This document shows positions 50,446 to 61,292 of a stretch of 64,000 nt of DNA, in pieces. The stretch comes from Agrobacterium sp. AGB01 (lineage in GTDB: Bacteria; Pseudomonadota; Alphaproteobacteria; Rhizobiales; Rhizobiaceae). A program made the translations under genes and the position numbers. A model generated the notes under the pieces. That model saw only the letters and a program-made list of their open reading frames with translations, had not been told where the DNA came from and searched no databases. How positions within the stretch are numbered: the first letter of the stretch is position 1; each line of letters begins with the position of its first letter. Where the stretch lies: the NCBI RefSeq assembly GCF_014851585.1, contig NZ_JACVAB010000002.1, positions 930,001 to 994,000 of the forward strand, written 5' to 3'.

Positions 50446-50694
50446 ATGGAAAGTGTTGGCTGGATTGGTGCAATTATCATTGGCGGTCTGGGCGGATGGC
50501 TCGCAGGCAAGCTGATGGATATTCGCTTCGGCGTTTTCATGAACATTATTCTGGGCATCGTCGGTTCGGTCGTGGCTGTTGCCGTGCTGCGCCAGTTCGA
50601 TGTTTTCGTGCAGGATAGCCGTCTGGGCTATTTCATCACCGCGTTTCTTGGTGCCAGCCTGTTGCTGTTTGTTGCCAAAATCGTCCGGCGGTAA
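50446..50694 (+). CDS. GlsB/YeaQ/YmgE family small membrane protein
   Basis: 82 residues with three hydrophobic segments. The Gly-rich IGAIIIGGLGGWLAGKLM and the second helix NIILGIVGSVVAVAVLRQFD match the transglycosylase-associated protein family. Often stress-linked; function unknown. ACGGAG ribosome site. Between lpd and lipA. Confidence 0.87.
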   Translation: MESVGWIGAIIIGGLGGWLAGKLMDIRFGVFMNIILGIVGSVVAVAVLRQFDVFVQDSRLGYFITAFLGASLLLFVAKIVRR

Positions 50695-50826
50695 ATCAAG
50701 ACAGGACAGGTTGTTTCACGGCAACGTGTCCTGAGACCCATTATTTTAGGCCCTTCCAGAGAATCCCCTTACAGTTTTTCTGGAATTGTTCTAATGAGCC
50801 GTAAAACTCGGTGAAAGCAGGTTTTC

Positions 50827-51798
50827 ATGGTCACCATTCTCGACAGGACTTCGCAGGAAGAAAAGCGTGTTCGCCACCCGGAAAAGGCTCACAAGCCCGA
50901 TACCGAGGTTGCGCGCAAACCTGAGTGGATTCGCGTCAAGGCGCCGACCTCGAAAGGGTATCAGGAAACCCGCGAACTGGTTCGTTCCCACAAGCTGGTG
51001 ACCGTGTGCGAAGAAGCAGGCTGTCCCAACATTGGCGAGTGCTGGAGCAAGAAACACGCGACATTCATGATCATGGGTGAAATCTGTACCCGTGCCTGTG
51101 CTTTCTGTAACGTGTCAACCGGCAAGCCGAATGCGCTTGATCAGAATGAGCCGGAGAACATCGGCAAGGCCGTCAAGCAGATGGGTCTGTCTCACGTCGT
51201 TATCACCTCTGTGGACCGTGACGATCTGGCTGATGGTGGCGCTGAACACTTTGAAAAGGTGATCTGGGCCATTCGTGCGGCATCGCCTGGCACAACCATC
51301 GAAATCCTGACACCAGACTTCCTGAAGAAGCCAGGCGCGCTGGAGCGTGTTGTTGCGGCCAAGCCTGACGTGTTCAACCACAATATGGAAACCGTACCGG
51401 GCAATTACCTGACGGTTCGTCCGGGTGCGCGTTACTTCCATTCGGTACGTTTGTTGCAGCGGGTGAAGGAACTGGATCCGACCATGTTCACCAAGTCCGG
51501 CATCATGGTTGGCCTTGGCGAAGAGCGTAACGAAGTGCTGCAGCTCATGGACGACCTGCGTTCTGCCGATGTGGATTTCATCACCATTGGCCAGTATCTG
51601 CAGCCGACCCGCAAGCACCACAAGGTCGAGAAGTTTGTCACACCGGAAGAGTTCAAGTCTTACGAGACTGTGGCGTACACCAAGGGGTTCCTGATGGTGT
51701 CGTCCAGCCCGCTGACCCGTTCTTCGCACCATGCCGGTGATGACTTTGCACGTCTGCGCGCCGCACGTGAGAAGAAGCTTCTCATTGCTGCCGAATAA
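50827..51798 (+). CDS. lipA: lipoyl synthase
   Basis: Radical-SAM enzyme that inserts two sulfurs into octanoyl-lipoyl domains. 323 residues with both cluster motifs: auxiliary cluster [12 protein letters not shown] (Cys61, 66, 72) and radical-[11 protein letters not shown] (Cys87, 91, 94). Ends with the conserved [15 protein letters not shown]. Near pdhABC and lpd, whose lipoyl domains it modifies. Confidence 0.97.
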   Translation: MVTILDRTSQEEKRVRHPEKAHKPDTEVARKPEWIRVKAPTSKGYQETRELVRSHKLVTVCEEAGCPNIGECWSKKHATFMIMGEICTRACAFCNVSTGKPNALDQNEPENIGKAVKQMGLSHVVITSVDRDDLADGGAEHFEKVIWAIRAASPGTTIEILTPDFLKKPGALERVVAAKPDVFNHNMETVPGNYLTVRPGARYFHSVRLLQRVKELDPTMFTKSGIMVGLGEERNEVLQLMDDLRSADVDFITIGQYLQPTRKHHKVEKFVTPEEFKSYETVAYTKGFLMVSSSPLTRSSHHAGDDFARLRAAREKKLLIAAE

Positions 51799-51825
51799 TC
51801 GGGACAACGGCCTGATCAGGACAAT

Positions 51826-51854
51826 AAAAAAGCGCCTCAAGGGCGCTTTTTTTA
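51826..51854 (+). terminator. terminator after lipA
   Basis: Stem AAAAAGCGCC / GGCGCTTTTT with loop TCAAG and a T7 tail. Confidence 0.9.
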
Positions 51855-51911
51855 TGGGTCGCATTTCTGCTTGTCAGTTGGCTGCCACATCACAGGCGGC
51901 AGCCTGTTGCG

Positions 51912-52094
51912 TCATGCTGTGGTTTCTTCTTTCGCGGTAGACTCGCCACGCTTGCGCTTGCGAAGTGTCGGCTTGTTCTCGCGCGCTTCACATTTGGCAA
52001 CATCGATAAGATAGGCCAAAACAGGCATGCCATTCATCGATGCCAGTTGCTTTGCGGATTCAAGAAGGTTGATGATATTTGAAAAATCGTCCAT
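51912..52094 (-). CDS. short conserved-looking protein of unknown function
   Basis: 60 residues: helical N-terminal part (MDDFSNIINLLESAKQLASM, then MPVLAYLIDVAKCEAREN) and a basic tail (TLRKRKRGES). Codon use looks like a real gene and this kind of small protein seems familiar from Rhizobiales, but I cannot name it. The ribosome site is weak (GAGTGAG). It lies alone between lipA and the P-loop gene, which is otherwise an empty ~430-bp stretch. Confidence 0.55.
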   Translation of the reverse strand: MDDFSNIINLLESAKQLASMNGMPVLAYLIDVAKCEARENKPTLRKRKRGESTAKEETTA

Positions 52095-52283
52095 CGGCTC
52101 ACTCGGCAGGTCAAACCTGAATTGTTGTTAAGGCAAGTATTCTTCGGATGTCCGATACAGAAACAAGTTGGGAGGCTTGCCTCGTTTGCACCCAAAAGAT
52201 GTACTCATTGTGGCAAATCAATAGCAATCCTGTAGGCATGGTTGCAATAGTCAATTTCGGGAAGCTGCATTGAGGTGAGGGGT

Positions 52284-52856
52284 ATGATGCAGAAAATTGA
52301 TGAAGCGCAAAAAGCGGCAAGTCTCATTCGACAGGCATCCCGCATCATGGTGGTTGGCTGCTCAGGTGGCGGAAAAACAACGCTTTCTCTCAAGCTGGCT
52401 GCAAAATTCGGGCTGGAATATCAGTCGATCGATCGTGACATCAGGTGGTTACCCGGTTGGCAGCAGCGGGACAGGGTTGAGCAGCACGCATTGCTCGAAG
52501 AGCTGATTGCGCGGGATCGCTGGGTGATGGATGGCAGCAATCCATCAACCTTTGACATTCGTTTGCCACGCACCGACATCGTCATCTGGGTGCGCATGTC
52601 GCGCTTTGTATGCCTGACCGGCGTTGCCCGCCGCGTGGCACGTTATTATGGCACAGTCCGGCCTGCTATGGCGGATGGCTGCCCGGAACCTTTGCCGGAC
52701 CGGGAGTTTCTGGAATATATCTGGAACTTCGAGAAGAAATACGCGCCGGCTTTCTTGCGCAATTTTGAGCGATATGGCGCCGATGTGCCGATCTTTCAGG
52801 TGAAATCACGCCGCGACATGCAAAGGCTTCTTGATATTCTGATGCTCGCAGATTAA
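52284..52856 (+). CDS. P-loop NTPase of the adenylate-kinase/FlaR (topology-modulation) type
   Basis: 190 residues with Walker A MVVGCSGGGKTTLSLKLA, the Asp-bearing strand EYQSIDRDIRWLPGW, the substrate-site DRWVMDGSNPSTFDIRLPR and a lid-like Arg-rich segment (FVCLTGVARRVARYYGTVRP). Such proteins are kinase-like with unknown substrate. A GTG at 52275 is possible, but ATG 52284 follows GAGGTGAGG. ratA begins 9 bp after it. Confidence 0.82.
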   Translation: MMQKIDEAQKAASLIRQASRIMVVGCSGGGKTTLSLKLAAKFGLEYQSIDRDIRWLPGWQQRDRVEQHALLEELIARDRWVMDGSNPSTFDIRLPRTDIVIWVRMSRFVCLTGVARRVARYYGTVRPAMADGCPEPLPDREFLEYIWNFEKKYAPAFLRNFERYGADVPIFQVKSRRDMQRLLDILMLAD

Positions 52857-52865
52857 CTGCGGACT

Positions 52866-53315
52866 ATGCCGCAGTTTGAAACCAGTCGCCCCGTCAAGCA
52901 TTCCCCAGAACGCATGTATGCTTTGGTTGCCGACGTTGAGCGATATCCTGAATTCCTGCCTCTGTGCGAAGGCCTGTCCGTGCGTTCCCGCAAGGAACGG
53001 GACGGCAAGGCGCTGCTGATTGCGGATATGACGGTTGGTTACAAGGCGATCCGCGAAACCTTCACCACACAGGTTCTGCTGAATGGCAATGATCTGGCCA
53101 TCGATGTGAAATATCTCGATGGCCCGTTTAGATATCTCGACAATCGCTGGCGCTTTGAGCCCATGGACGATGGTGGTTGTTCGGTTCACTTCTTCATCGA
53201 TTACGAATTCAAAAGCCGCATCTTGAGTGCCGTCATGGGCACGATGTTTGACCGGGCCTTCCGGATGTTTGCCGAAGCCTTCGAGGCGCGGGCCGACAAG
53301 ATTTACGGCACCTGA
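52866..53315 (+). CDS. ratA: RatA/COQ10-type START-domain protein
   Basis: 149 residues: MPQFETSRPVKHSPERMYAL, VADVERYPEFLPLCEGLSVR and FKSRILSAVMGTMFDRAFRM are characteristic of the YfjG/COQ10 family. It is either a ubiquinone-binding helper of respiration or, in E. coli, a factor acting on ribosome association. The stop abuts that of the converging cinA gene with no spacer or terminator. Confidence 0.9.
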   Translation: MPQFETSRPVKHSPERMYALVADVERYPEFLPLCEGLSVRSRKERDGKALLIADMTVGYKAIRETFTTQVLLNGNDLAIDVKYLDGPFRYLDNRWRFEPMDDGGCSVHFFIDYEFKSRILSAVMGTMFDRAFRMFAEAFEARADKIYGT

Positions 53316-53819
53316 TTATTTTGCTCCAGACACGTCCAGCAGCATTTCCAGTGCCGTTTTGACGGTGGCGAGACGCACTTGATCACGGCCAATGTCGCCG
53401 TAGCGCATTTCGCGGTGTAGGATCGCGCCGTTGCGGCTCATCGCCGCCAGATGCACAAGGCCAACCGGCTTGGTGTCAGAACCACCGCCCGGACCGGCAA
53501 TGCCGGTGACCGCCACGGCGTGGCTTGCCCTTGAGCGCAGCAGCGCACCCTGGACCATCTGCAATGCGGTCTCTTTCGACACCGCGCCGAATGTTTCAAG
53601 CGTTTTGTCTTGTACGCCCAGCATGTCGGCCTTGGCCTCGTTGGTGTAGGTGACAAATCCCCGGTCGACCACAGCGGATGAGCCGGCGATTTCGGTCAGT
53701 GCGCCGGCAATCAGACCGCCGGTGCAGCTTTCCGCTGTCGAGACCATCTCGCCACGGGCCGTGCCGTGCGAGATCATCTTTTGCGCCAGTGCTGCGATAT
53801 CGTCCGGGAAGATGCTCAT
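53316..53819 (-). CDS. pncC: CinA C-terminal domain protein, nicotinamide-nucleotide amidohydrolase (PncC-like)
   Basis: Stand-alone CinA-C domain, 167 residues, with [20 protein letters not shown] (nucleophile Ser and Cys-Thr-Gly-Gly) and [20 protein letters not shown]. Deamidates nicotinamide mononucleotide for NAD salvage. Its ATG overlaps the ispDF stop by four bases (ATGA), so it is read from the same message. Confidence 0.92.
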   Translation of the reverse strand: MSIFPDDIAALAQKMISHGTARGEMVSTAESCTGGLIAGALTEIAGSSAVVDRGFVTYTNEAKADMLGVQDKTLETFGAVSKETALQMVQGALLRSRASHAVAVTGIAGPGGGSDTKPVGLVHLAAMSRNGAILHREMRYGDIGRDQVRLATVKTALEMLLDVSGAK

Positions 53820-55006
53820 GCCTGGCGGCCTTGATAGACCACGGTCGCAGTGGCAATGGCGGCAATGCCTTCCTTGCGGCCGACAAAGCCGATCTTTTCA
53901 TTGGTGGTGGCTTTGACCGAGCAACGGTCGAGTGTGATGCCGAGAATTTCCGACAACATTTCGCGCATGGCCTGACGGTGCGGGCCGATCTTTGGCTCTT
54001 CGGCAATCAGCGACACATCGGCATTCATGATGGTGCCGCCATTGCCGCGCACGACGTTTGCAGCATGTTCCAGAAAGATGCGCGATGCGGCACCCTTCCA
54101 CTGAGGATCGGATGGCGGGAAGTGGTCGCCAATGTCACCGGCGCCGCAGGTGGCCAGCAGGGCATCCGTCAGCGCGTGCAGGGCAACGTCAGCATCCGAG
54201 TGTCCCGTGAGTTTCTGGTCGTGGGGAATGAACACACCGCACAGGGTCACGCCATCACCTGGCTCAAGCTGATGAACATCATACCCGTTACCTGTGCGTA
54301 CATCCGGCAGTGCCTGGGTGAGTTTTTCATCGGCCATGGTGATATCCCGTTTCAAAGTCAGTTTTACATTATCGACCAGCCCTTCGACGAGCTTGACCGG
54401 CAGCCCCGCCCATTCGGCAATCGAGGCATCGTCGGTAAAGTCATCCCGTCCGGAAAGAGCGGCCTGTTCGTGGGCTTGTGTAATTGCCTGATAGGCAAAA
54501 GCCTGTGGTGTCTGGGCGGCGTAAAGGCCAGCGCGCGGCACGGTCTCTTCGCTGTAACCGGCTGCCGAGCCACGCTTCAGCGTATCTGTCACGGCTAGCA
54601 CGGGCAGGGCGCTTTGGGCACCTTGCGACAACGTGTTGGCCACGCGGTCGAGAAGATCGTGATCGATGAAGGGCCGCACGGCGTCATGGATCATGACGTG
54701 GCTAAGGTCATCCGGTGCCATGGCCTTCAGGCCGGCGAGGACGGATTGCTGGCGGGTTGCGCCACCAAGCACGGTGCGAATGCGGTCGCCTGCATCGAGG
54801 CGTTGCAGCACGGGGGCAATCAGGTCCTTGTCGTCTGGATGAATGACGACGGTGATGACTGGAGATTTTGCCCAGGCCAGGAAAACCTCAAGCGTGTGCT
54901 CAATGACGGGCTTTCCTCCAATCAACCGGTATTGTTTCGGTCCATCCTGCGGGGAGCCTGCCCGTTCGCCACGGCCAGCGGCAACAATAATGACGCCGGT
55001 TTTCAT
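53816..55006 (-). CDS. ispDF: bifunctional IspD/IspF of the MEP isoprenoid pathway
   Basis: Fused enzyme: residues ~1-225 are IspD (cytidylyltransferase, [13 protein letters not shown], then HDAVRPFID), and ~235-396 are IspF (MEcPP synthase, [11 protein letters not shown] with metal Asp/His, [33 protein letters not shown]). It catalyses two non-consecutive steps. The fusion is typical of alphaproteobacteria. Start at 55006 ([11 protein letters not shown]); the frame upstream is unlike the family. Confidence 0.96.
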   Translation of the reverse strand: MKTGVIIVAAGRGERAGSPQDGPKQYRLIGGKPVIEHTLEVFLAWAKSPVITVVIHPDDKDLIAPVLQRLDAGDRIRTVLGGATRQQSVLAGLKAMAPDDLSHVMIHDAVRPFIDHDLLDRVANTLSQGAQSALPVLAVTDTLKRGSAAGYSEETVPRAGLYAAQTPQAFAYQAITQAHEQAALSGRDDFTDDASIAEWAGLPVKLVEGLVDNVKLTLKRDITMADEKLTQALPDVRTGNGYDVHQLEPGDGVTLCGVFIPHDQKLTGHSDADVALHALTDALLATCGAGDIGDHFPPSDPQWKGAASRIFLEHAANVVRGNGGTIMNADVSLIAEEPKIGPHRQAMREMLSEILGITLDRCSVKATTNEKIGFVGRKEGIAAIATATVVYQGRQA

Positions 55007-55307
55007 GCTGTCTGTCTCACTTCTCTCATCAATTGATCCAAGATGCTGTCTGCTCGTAAAGGAGTTGACTTGAGCGGTCCAGAGTCTCAAACAACAAAAG
55101 GCTTTTGCAGCCTTGGCGTTGCTTGGTCACAGGCTTGAGAGTAAATCGATCATTTGCCCGGTTTTTAAGATCACGCGCGTCGTCATCACGCCTCTGCAAT
55201 CCCTGATCTTTATAAAAGCAGCACATTGCCGTGTGAAAGTGCTTGGCAACTGCGCAATATATGTCTAAAAATAATGCAAAGCATAATTCTGCACGAAAGA
55301 TCATCAA
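55007..55307. other. 301-bp divergent region between ispDF and dusB, no gene supported
   Basis: A 92-codon minus-strand frame (55029-55307) fills most of it but has odd composition for a real gene, no ribosome site and it overlaps the dusB start. Promoters for both operons must lie here; I did not recognise strong -35/-10 pairs. Confidence 0.5.
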
Positions 55308-56309
55308 TTGCCCATCCCGGAGTTGTCAGCGCCTTTTAATATCGGCTCCGTAACCGTTCGTAACCGGGCTGTCCTTGCGCCTATGTCGGGGGTAACTGAT
55401 CTGCCGTTCCGGCAGATCGCCTGGCGTTTTGGCGCCGGGCTGGTGGTAACGGAAATGGTGGCAAGCCGCGAGCTGGTGGCCAACCGTGGTGAATCCTGGG
55501 CGCGGCTGAGAAACGCAGGCATGACGCCGCACATGGTGCAGCTGGCCGGACGTGAAGCGCACTGGATGGCCGAGGCTGCCAAGATCGTTGAAGCCAATGG
55601 CGCGGATATTGTCGACATCAATATGGGCTGTCCAGCCAAGAAGGTGACGGGCGGTTATTCCGGCTCGGCGCTGATGCGTGACCCTGACCATGCGCTGACG
55701 CTGATCGAGGCGACAGTCAATGCCGTCAAGGTTCCCGTGACATTGAAGATGCGTCTTGGCTGGGATGAAAATTCCCTCAATGCGCCGGAGATTGCAAGGC
55801 GTGCGCAGGATGCAGGCGTACAGCTGATTACCATTCATGGCCGCACCCGCATGCAGTTTTACGAGGGACGAGCCGACTGGGATGCCATTCGCGCCGTTCG
55901 TGATGCCATTTCCGTACCGTTGATTGCCAATGGCGATGTTGAGACCGTGGAAGATGCCAAGGAAATTTTGCGCCGCTCCGGTGCCGATGCGGTGATGGCG
56001 GGACGTGGCGCGCAGGGCCAGCCCTGGCTGCCAGCCGTGCTTGCCGGACATGACGGCCCTGCGCGACAGGATATCGCAGCACTCGCCGTTGAACATTATG
56101 AAATGATGCTTGAGTTTTATGGGCTTGAGGCAGGCTTGCGCCACGCGCGCAAACACCTTGGCTGGTATCTGGAAAGGTTCGCGCCGCACATGGCGGGACA
56201 GGACAAGGCAACGATCATGACATCGAAAAATGCAGCGCAGGTCACGCAGATGGTGCGTGCTGCTCTGGAAGAAGGCGCAGCATTGTTTGCTGCAAGGAAG
56301 GCCGCATGA
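55308..56309 (+). CDS. dusB: tRNA-dihydrouridine synthase (NifR3)
   Basis: FMN enzyme that reduces uridine in tRNA. 333 residues with [40 protein letters not shown] (active-site Cys), [40 protein letters not shown] and [12 protein letters not shown]. It begins at a TTG ([10 protein letters not shown]), which fits the family N-terminus. Its stop overlaps the ntrB start (ATGA), the long-known nifR3-ntrBC arrangement. Confidence 0.94.
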   Translation: MPIPELSAPFNIGSVTVRNRAVLAPMSGVTDLPFRQIAWRFGAGLVVTEMVASRELVANRGESWARLRNAGMTPHMVQLAGREAHWMAEAAKIVEANGADIVDINMGCPAKKVTGGYSGSALMRDPDHALTLIEATVNAVKVPVTLKMRLGWDENSLNAPEIARRAQDAGVQLITIHGRTRMQFYEGRADWDAIRAVRDAISVPLIANGDVETVEDAKEILRRSGADAVMAGRGAQGQPWLPAVLAGHDGPARQDIAALAVEHYEMMLEFYGLEAGLRHARKHLGWYLERFAPHMAGQDKATIMTSKNAAQVTQMVRAALEEGAALFAARKAA

Positions 56310-57454
56310 CTGTTCCGACACATGATCCGGCAGCCAGCAATGCGCTTGCCATGGCTGTTCTCAACGCGGTGCAAAATCCGGTGGTTCTGGTTGATGCCGA
56401 AGGTTTTATCGCCTTTGCCAACTGGGAAGCGGAAGCGTTTTTTGGCGCCAGTGCCGCCCATCTGGCACGTTACCGCATCTCGACCTTCATTCCGTTCGGG
56501 AGCCCGCTGCTGGCGCTGATCGAGCAGGTGCGCGAACGTCGCGCACCGGTCAATGAATACCGTGTGGACCTGAGCTCGCCGCGGCTTGGTCAGGAGAAGC
56601 TGGTCGACCTTTACGTGGCACCGGTTGTCAGCGAACCCGGCTCTGTGGTTGTGGTGTTTCAGGAACGTTCGATGGCCGACAAGATCGACCGTCAGCTGAC
56701 CCATCGCGCCGCTGCCCGTTCGGTGTCTGGCCTTGCCTCGATGCTGGCCCATGAAATCAAGAACCCGCTTTCGGGCATTCGTGGTGCAGCACAGCTTCTC
56801 GAGACATCGGTTGCCGATGATGACCGTGCGCTGACACGGCTGATCTGTGACGAGACCGACCGTATCGTGTCGCTGGTTGACCGTATGGAAGTGTTTTCCG
56901 ACGAGCGTCCCGTGGACCGCGTTCCCGTCAATATCCACTCGGTGCTGGATCACGTGAAGGCGGTCGCCAAGGCTGGCTTTGCCCGCAACATCAAGATCAG
57001 CGAAAATTACGATCCGTCCTTGCCGCCGGTTTATGCAAACCGCGACCAGCTCGTGCAGATTTTCCTCAATCTGGTCAAGAACGCCTCAGAGGCGATTGGC
57101 AACCAGCAGGATGGTGAAATCGTTCTGACCACCGCTTACCGTCCGGGCATCCGGCTTTCGGTTGCCGGAACGCGTGAGCGCATTTCGCTGCCGCTTGAGT
57201 TCTGTGTGGTGGATAATGGTCCCGGCGTTCCGTCGGACCTTTTGCCGTATCTTTTTGACCCGTTCATTACCACCAAGACCAATGGCTCCGGCCTCGGTCT
57301 GGCGCTGGTGGCCAAGCTGATTGGTGCCCATGGCGGCATTATCGAATGCGACAGCCAGAACCATCGCACGACATTCCGTGTTCTCATGCCCGTTTCACCG
57401 GAAATAGCGCAGGAAGAGCGTACAATTCCGAACCCGACAGGAAATACCCCATGA
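56306..57454 (+). CDS. ntrB: nitrogen-sensing histidine kinase NtrB
   Basis: Cytoplasmic kinase/phosphatase for NtrC, normally controlled by PII. 382 residues: N-terminal PAS ([20 protein letters not shown]), HisKA with His149 in [20 protein letters not shown], and HATPase boxes [28 protein letters not shown] and [13 protein letters not shown]. Coupled to dusB before and ntrC after by ATGA overlaps. Confidence 0.96.
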   Translation: MTVPTHDPAASNALAMAVLNAVQNPVVLVDAEGFIAFANWEAEAFFGASAAHLARYRISTFIPFGSPLLALIEQVRERRAPVNEYRVDLSSPRLGQEKLVDLYVAPVVSEPGSVVVVFQERSMADKIDRQLTHRAAARSVSGLASMLAHEIKNPLSGIRGAAQLLETSVADDDRALTRLICDETDRIVSLVDRMEVFSDERPVDRVPVNIHSVLDHVKAVAKAGFARNIKISENYDPSLPPVYANRDQLVQIFLNLVKNASEAIGNQQDGEIVLTTAYRPGIRLSVAGTRERISLPLEFCVVDNGPGVPSDLLPYLFDPFITTKTNGSGLGLALVAKLIGAHGGIIECDSQNHRTTFRVLMPVSPEIAQEERTIPNPTGNTP

Positions 57455-58902
57455 CAGCGACGATCCTTGTGGCCGACGATGACGCGGCCATCCGCACTGT
57501 GCTTAATCAGGCTCTCAGCCGAGCCGGTTATGACGTGCGTATTACTTCCAATGCCGCCACATTGTGGCGCTGGATTTCTGCAGGTGAGGGGGACCTGGTT
57601 ATCACTGACGTGATAATGCCTGACGAAAACGCATTTGACCTGCTGCCACGCATCAAGAAGGCTCGTCCGGAACTGCCCGTGCTGGTCATGAGCGCGCAGA
57701 ATACCTTCATGACGGCCATCAAGGCGTCGGAAAAGGGTGCTTACGATTACCTGCCAAAGCCGTTCGACCTGACAGAGCTGATTGCCATCATTGGCCGAGC
57801 ACTGGCTGAGCCGAAGCGCAAGCCTGCCAAGCTGGACGATGACATGCAGGATGGCATGCCGCTGGTTGGCCGCTCTGCTGCCATGCAGGAAATCTACCGC
57901 GTGCTGGCGCGCCTGATGCAGACCGACCTGACGCTGATGATCACCGGTGAATCCGGTACCGGCAAGGAACTGGTGGCACGGGCGCTGCATGATTATGGCA
58001 AGCGTCGCAACGGTCCCTTCGTGGCCATCAACATGGCGGCCATTCCGCGTGACCTGATTGAGTCCGAACTGTTCGGCCATGAAAAAGGTGCCTTTACGGG
58101 CGCGCAGAACCGCTCCACCGGCCGTTTTGAACAGGCCGAAGGCGGCACGCTGTTCCTCGATGAAATTGGCGATATGCCGATGGATGCACAGACCCGACTC
58201 TTGCGCGTGCTGCAGCAGGGCGAATACACCACCGTTGGCGGACGTACACCGATCCGCACTGATGTCCGCATTGTTGCGGCCACCAACAAGGATCTGAAAC
58301 AGTCCATCAATCAGGGTCTGTTCCGCGAAGACCTTTATTACCGCCTCAACGTGGTGCCTCTGCGCCTGCCGCCGCTGCGTGACCGTGCAGAAGACATTGC
58401 CGATCTGGTTCGCCACTTCATCCAGCAGGGAGAAAAGGAAGGGCTTGAGGGCAAGCGATTCGAAACGGATGCGCTGGAACTGATGAAGGCTTATGCCTGG
58501 CCTGGCAACGTGCGCGAGCTGGAAAACCTTATTCGTCGTTTGATGGCTCTTTATCCGCAGGAAGTGATCACCAAGGAGATCATCGATTCGGAATTGAATT
58601 CCGATGTGCCTGAACGTCCGATGGACAAGATGAATGTCCGCACCGGTACGCTAACAATCTCGCAGGCCGTGGAAGAAAATATGCGCGAGTATTTCTCCGG
58701 TTTTGGCGACGATTTGCCGCCTGCTGGCCTCTATGACCGCGTCCTGCGCGAGATGGAATATCCGCTTATTCTCGCGGCTTTAACGGCCACGCGGGGCAAC
58801 CAGATCAAGGCGGCCGATCTTCTCGGTCTTAACCGCAACACGTTGCGCAAGAAAATCCGTGAGCTAGGTGTCTCGGTGTATCGTAGCTCGCGTACGACCT
58901 GA
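57451..58902 (+). CDS. ntrC: nitrogen response regulator NtrC
   Basis: Sigma-54 activator of nitrogen assimilation genes. 483 residues: receiver (phospho-Asp53 in [21 protein letters not shown]), AAA+ domain with Walker [16 protein letters not shown], the sigma-54 contact loop GAFTGA (213-218), [12 protein letters not shown], and a Fis-type C-terminal helix-turn-helix ([20 protein letters not shown]). Start at 57451 overlaps the ntrB stop. Confidence 0.97.
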   Translation: MTATILVADDDAAIRTVLNQALSRAGYDVRITSNAATLWRWISAGEGDLVITDVIMPDENAFDLLPRIKKARPELPVLVMSAQNTFMTAIKASEKGAYDYLPKPFDLTELIAIIGRALAEPKRKPAKLDDDMQDGMPLVGRSAAMQEIYRVLARLMQTDLTLMITGESGTGKELVARALHDYGKRRNGPFVAINMAAIPRDLIESELFGHEKGAFTGAQNRSTGRFEQAEGGTLFLDEIGDMPMDAQTRLLRVLQQGEYTTVGGRTPIRTDVRIVAATNKDLKQSINQGLFREDLYYRLNVVPLRLPPLRDRAEDIADLVRHFIQQGEKEGLEGKRFETDALELMKAYAWPGNVRELENLIRRLMALYPQEVITKEIIDSELNSDVPERPMDKMNVRTGTLTISQAVEENMREYFSGFGDDLPPAGLYDRVLREMEYPLILAALTATRGNQIKAADLLGLNRNTLRKKIRELGVSVYRSSRTT

Positions 58903-59036
58903 GATATTGACAGACGCGAAATTCTCGTTGCATTTTCGCCACATTGTGTTGCTTGAAAAACACGCGGGACAATTTCATAAGAGTGATTCCGCTTTCAGGC
59001 TGCCATTGGACACGTGGCTGCAATCAGGAGAATTGA

Positions 59037-61292
59037 ATGCGAGCACCTGCCGCCGACTACGCTGCGGACAGTGACGTGAGCGATGCAAGTGTGAAAGACC
59101 GGCGCATATCCTTTGCTTTGCCCGGTCTTTTGCTGGCTGGCGCTGCGCTTTCGTGCGCCATCTTCTCCCTGTTTATTCTCGTTGGCCTGACCCCCATTTC
59201 GCCAACATCCAACGTTGTGATCGGCCTTGGTGTCATCAACGGGTTGTTCGTGCTTGGCCTGATGTATCTGATCGGCCGTGAAGTCAGCCGTCTGCTGAAA
59301 GCCCGCCGGGTAGGACGTGCTGCTGCGCGCCTTCATATTCGCATCGTTGTGCTGTTTTCGATTGTGGCGATTACACCGGCGGTTCTGGTGGCGATTTTCG
59401 CCAGTATCACGCTCAATGCCGGCCTTGATCGCTGGTTCTCGATCAGAACCCAGTCGATCGTGGAATCTTCCAGCAATGTGGCTCAGGCCTATATGATGGA
59501 AAATGCCTCCTATGTTCAGGGGCAGACGCTTTCCATGGCCAATGACCTGGAGCGCAACCGCGCACTGTTTTATCTCGACCGTACCGGTTTTGTGGACCTG
59601 CTGACACGGCAGGCCAAGGGCCGTGGCCTGCTTGGCGCATTTTTGGTGCGTGAAGATGGTGATGCGATCGTGCAGGCCAATATCGAAACGGAAAAGCCGC
59701 TGCCGGCCATTCCGCAGGATGCGCTGGAAAAGGCCGCTGCCGGTCAGCCGACGCTTATTCCGCCTGGCATTACCAACCTGGTTGGCGCCATCATCAAGCT
59801 CGACAGCATCGGTGGCACGTTCCTTTATACTGTGCGTGCGGTTGACCCGAAGGTCATGGTCGCCATGCGGTTGATGGATGAAAACCGCGATGAATACAAA
59901 GCCATGGAGGCGGGCCGCGCCTCGTTGCAGGTGGCCTTTGCCATTCTTTATCTCGGTTTTGCGCTGATCGTGCTGCTGGCCGCCATCTGGACCGCCATTG
60001 CGGTTGCCGACCGTATCGTGCGGCCGATCCGCCTGTTGATTGGTGCGGCCGACAGTGTGGCAACCGGCAACATGAATGTGCTGGTGCCAGTGCGCGCCGT
60101 TGACGGTGACGTTGGCAGGTTGTCGCGCACCTTCAACAAGATGATTTCGGAAATTCGCACCCAGCAGCGCGAAATTCTCGAAGCCAAGGACGATATCGAT
60201 GCGCGCCGGCGCTTTATCGAGGCCGTGCTGTCAGGTGTGACAGCGGCGGTTATCGGTGTGGATGAAGACCGGCAGATCACCATTGCCAATCCTTCGGCCG
60301 AGGATTTCCTAGCCATGCCATCCGACAAGCTGATGGGCGTGAAGTTGGGTGATGCAGCGCCTGAGATCGATCAGGTGGTGACTGAGGCTGCCGTCTGGTC
60401 GCGTGGTGAGTTCCACAAGCAGATCAACATCATGCGGCGTGGCAAGGAACGGGCACTCAACGTAAAGGTAACGCGCGAAGCGGCCCGTGACGCCTATGTC
60501 ATTACGCTTGATGACATTACCGATCTGGTGATTGCGCAGCGCTCTACCGCTTGGTCGGATGTGGCGCGCCGTATTGCCCATGAAATCAAAAACCCGCTGA
60601 CACCGATCCAACTGTCTGCCGAGCGCATCAAGCGCCGCTTCGGCAAGCAGATTGCCGATGAGGATCGGCAGGTGTTTGACCAGTGTACCGATACGATCGT
60701 GCGCCAGGTGGGCGATATCGGCCGTATGGTCGACGAGTTTTCGGCCTTTGCGCGCATGCCGAAGCCGACCAAGGAAAAGTCCGATCTGCGTGACATTCTG
60801 AAAGACGCGGCATTCCTGCGGGAAATTGGCGCAAGCCACGTAAAGATCAGCACCGAACTGGGTGAAGATGCCCAGAACGGGTTGTTTGATGCACGTATGC
60901 TGGGGCAGGCTTTTGGCAATCTGATCAAGAACGCTGTCGAGGCGATCGACGCCGTTGACGTGGATGGCGGCGAGCGTCGTGAAGGCCGTGTTCTGGTGCG
61001 CAGCCAGTTCGATACGGATCACTTCGTGGTGGACGTCATCGACAATGGCCGTGGCCTGCCGGCTGAAAATCGGCACCGCATTCTGGAGCCCTATATGACG
61101 ATGCGGGACAAGGGCACCGGCCTTGGTCTGGCAATCGTCAAAAAGATTATTGAAGAGCATGGCGGGCAGATCGAACTGCATGATGCACCCGCCGATTTCG
61201 ACCATGGCCATGGAGCCATGATTAGAGTGATTCTGCCGCATCTTGATGCGACCGAAGCAGCAAGTGACAAGGAAGTGGCCTATGGCGTCTGA
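59037..61292 (+). CDS. ntrY: membrane sensor kinase NtrY
   Basis: 751 residues: several N-terminal membrane helices (ISFALPGLLLAGAALSCAIF, NVVIGLGVINGLFVLGLMYL, LFSIVAITPAVLVAIFASIT) with a periplasmic part, another helix (ILYLGFALIVLLAAIWTAIA), HAMP, PAS (SGVTAAVIGVDEDRQITIAN), HisKA with His515 in [20 protein letters not shown] and an HATPase end (GTGLGLAIVKKIIEEHGG). Partner of NtrX in nitrogen/redox control. ATG with CAGGAG upstream. A TTGACA at 58907 may belong to its own promoter. Confidence 0.95.
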   Translation: MRAPAADYAADSDVSDASVKDRRISFALPGLLLAGAALSCAIFSLFILVGLTPISPTSNVVIGLGVINGLFVLGLMYLIGREVSRLLKARRVGRAAARLHIRIVVLFSIVAITPAVLVAIFASITLNAGLDRWFSIRTQSIVESSSNVAQAYMMENASYVQGQTLSMANDLERNRALFYLDRTGFVDLLTRQAKGRGLLGAFLVREDGDAIVQANIETEKPLPAIPQDALEKAAAGQPTLIPPGITNLVGAIIKLDSIGGTFLYTVRAVDPKVMVAMRLMDENRDEYKAMEAGRASLQVAFAILYLGFALIVLLAAIWTAIAVADRIVRPIRLLIGAADSVATGNMNVLVPVRAVDGDVGRLSRTFNKMISEIRTQQREILEAKDDIDARRRFIEAVLSGVTAAVIGVDEDRQITIANPSAEDFLAMPSDKLMGVKLGDAAPEIDQVVTEAAVWSRGEFHKQINIMRRGKERALNVKVTREAARDAYVITLDDITDLVIAQRSTAWSDVARRIAHEIKNPLTPIQLSAERIKRRFGKQIADEDRQVFDQCTDTIVRQVGDIGRMVDEFSAFARMPKPTKEKSDLRDILKDAAFLREIGASHVKISTELGEDAQNGLFDARMLGQAFGNLIKNAVEAIDAVDVDGGERREGRVLVRSQFDTDHFVVDVIDNGRGLPAENRHRILEPYMTMRDKGTGLGLAIVKKIIEEHGGQIELHDAPADFDHGHGAMIRVILPHLDATEAASDKEVAYGV

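Noticed and set aside
55029..55307. 92-codon minus-strand frame between ispDF and dusB
   Set aside because: Atypical composition, overlaps the dusB start, no ribosome site.
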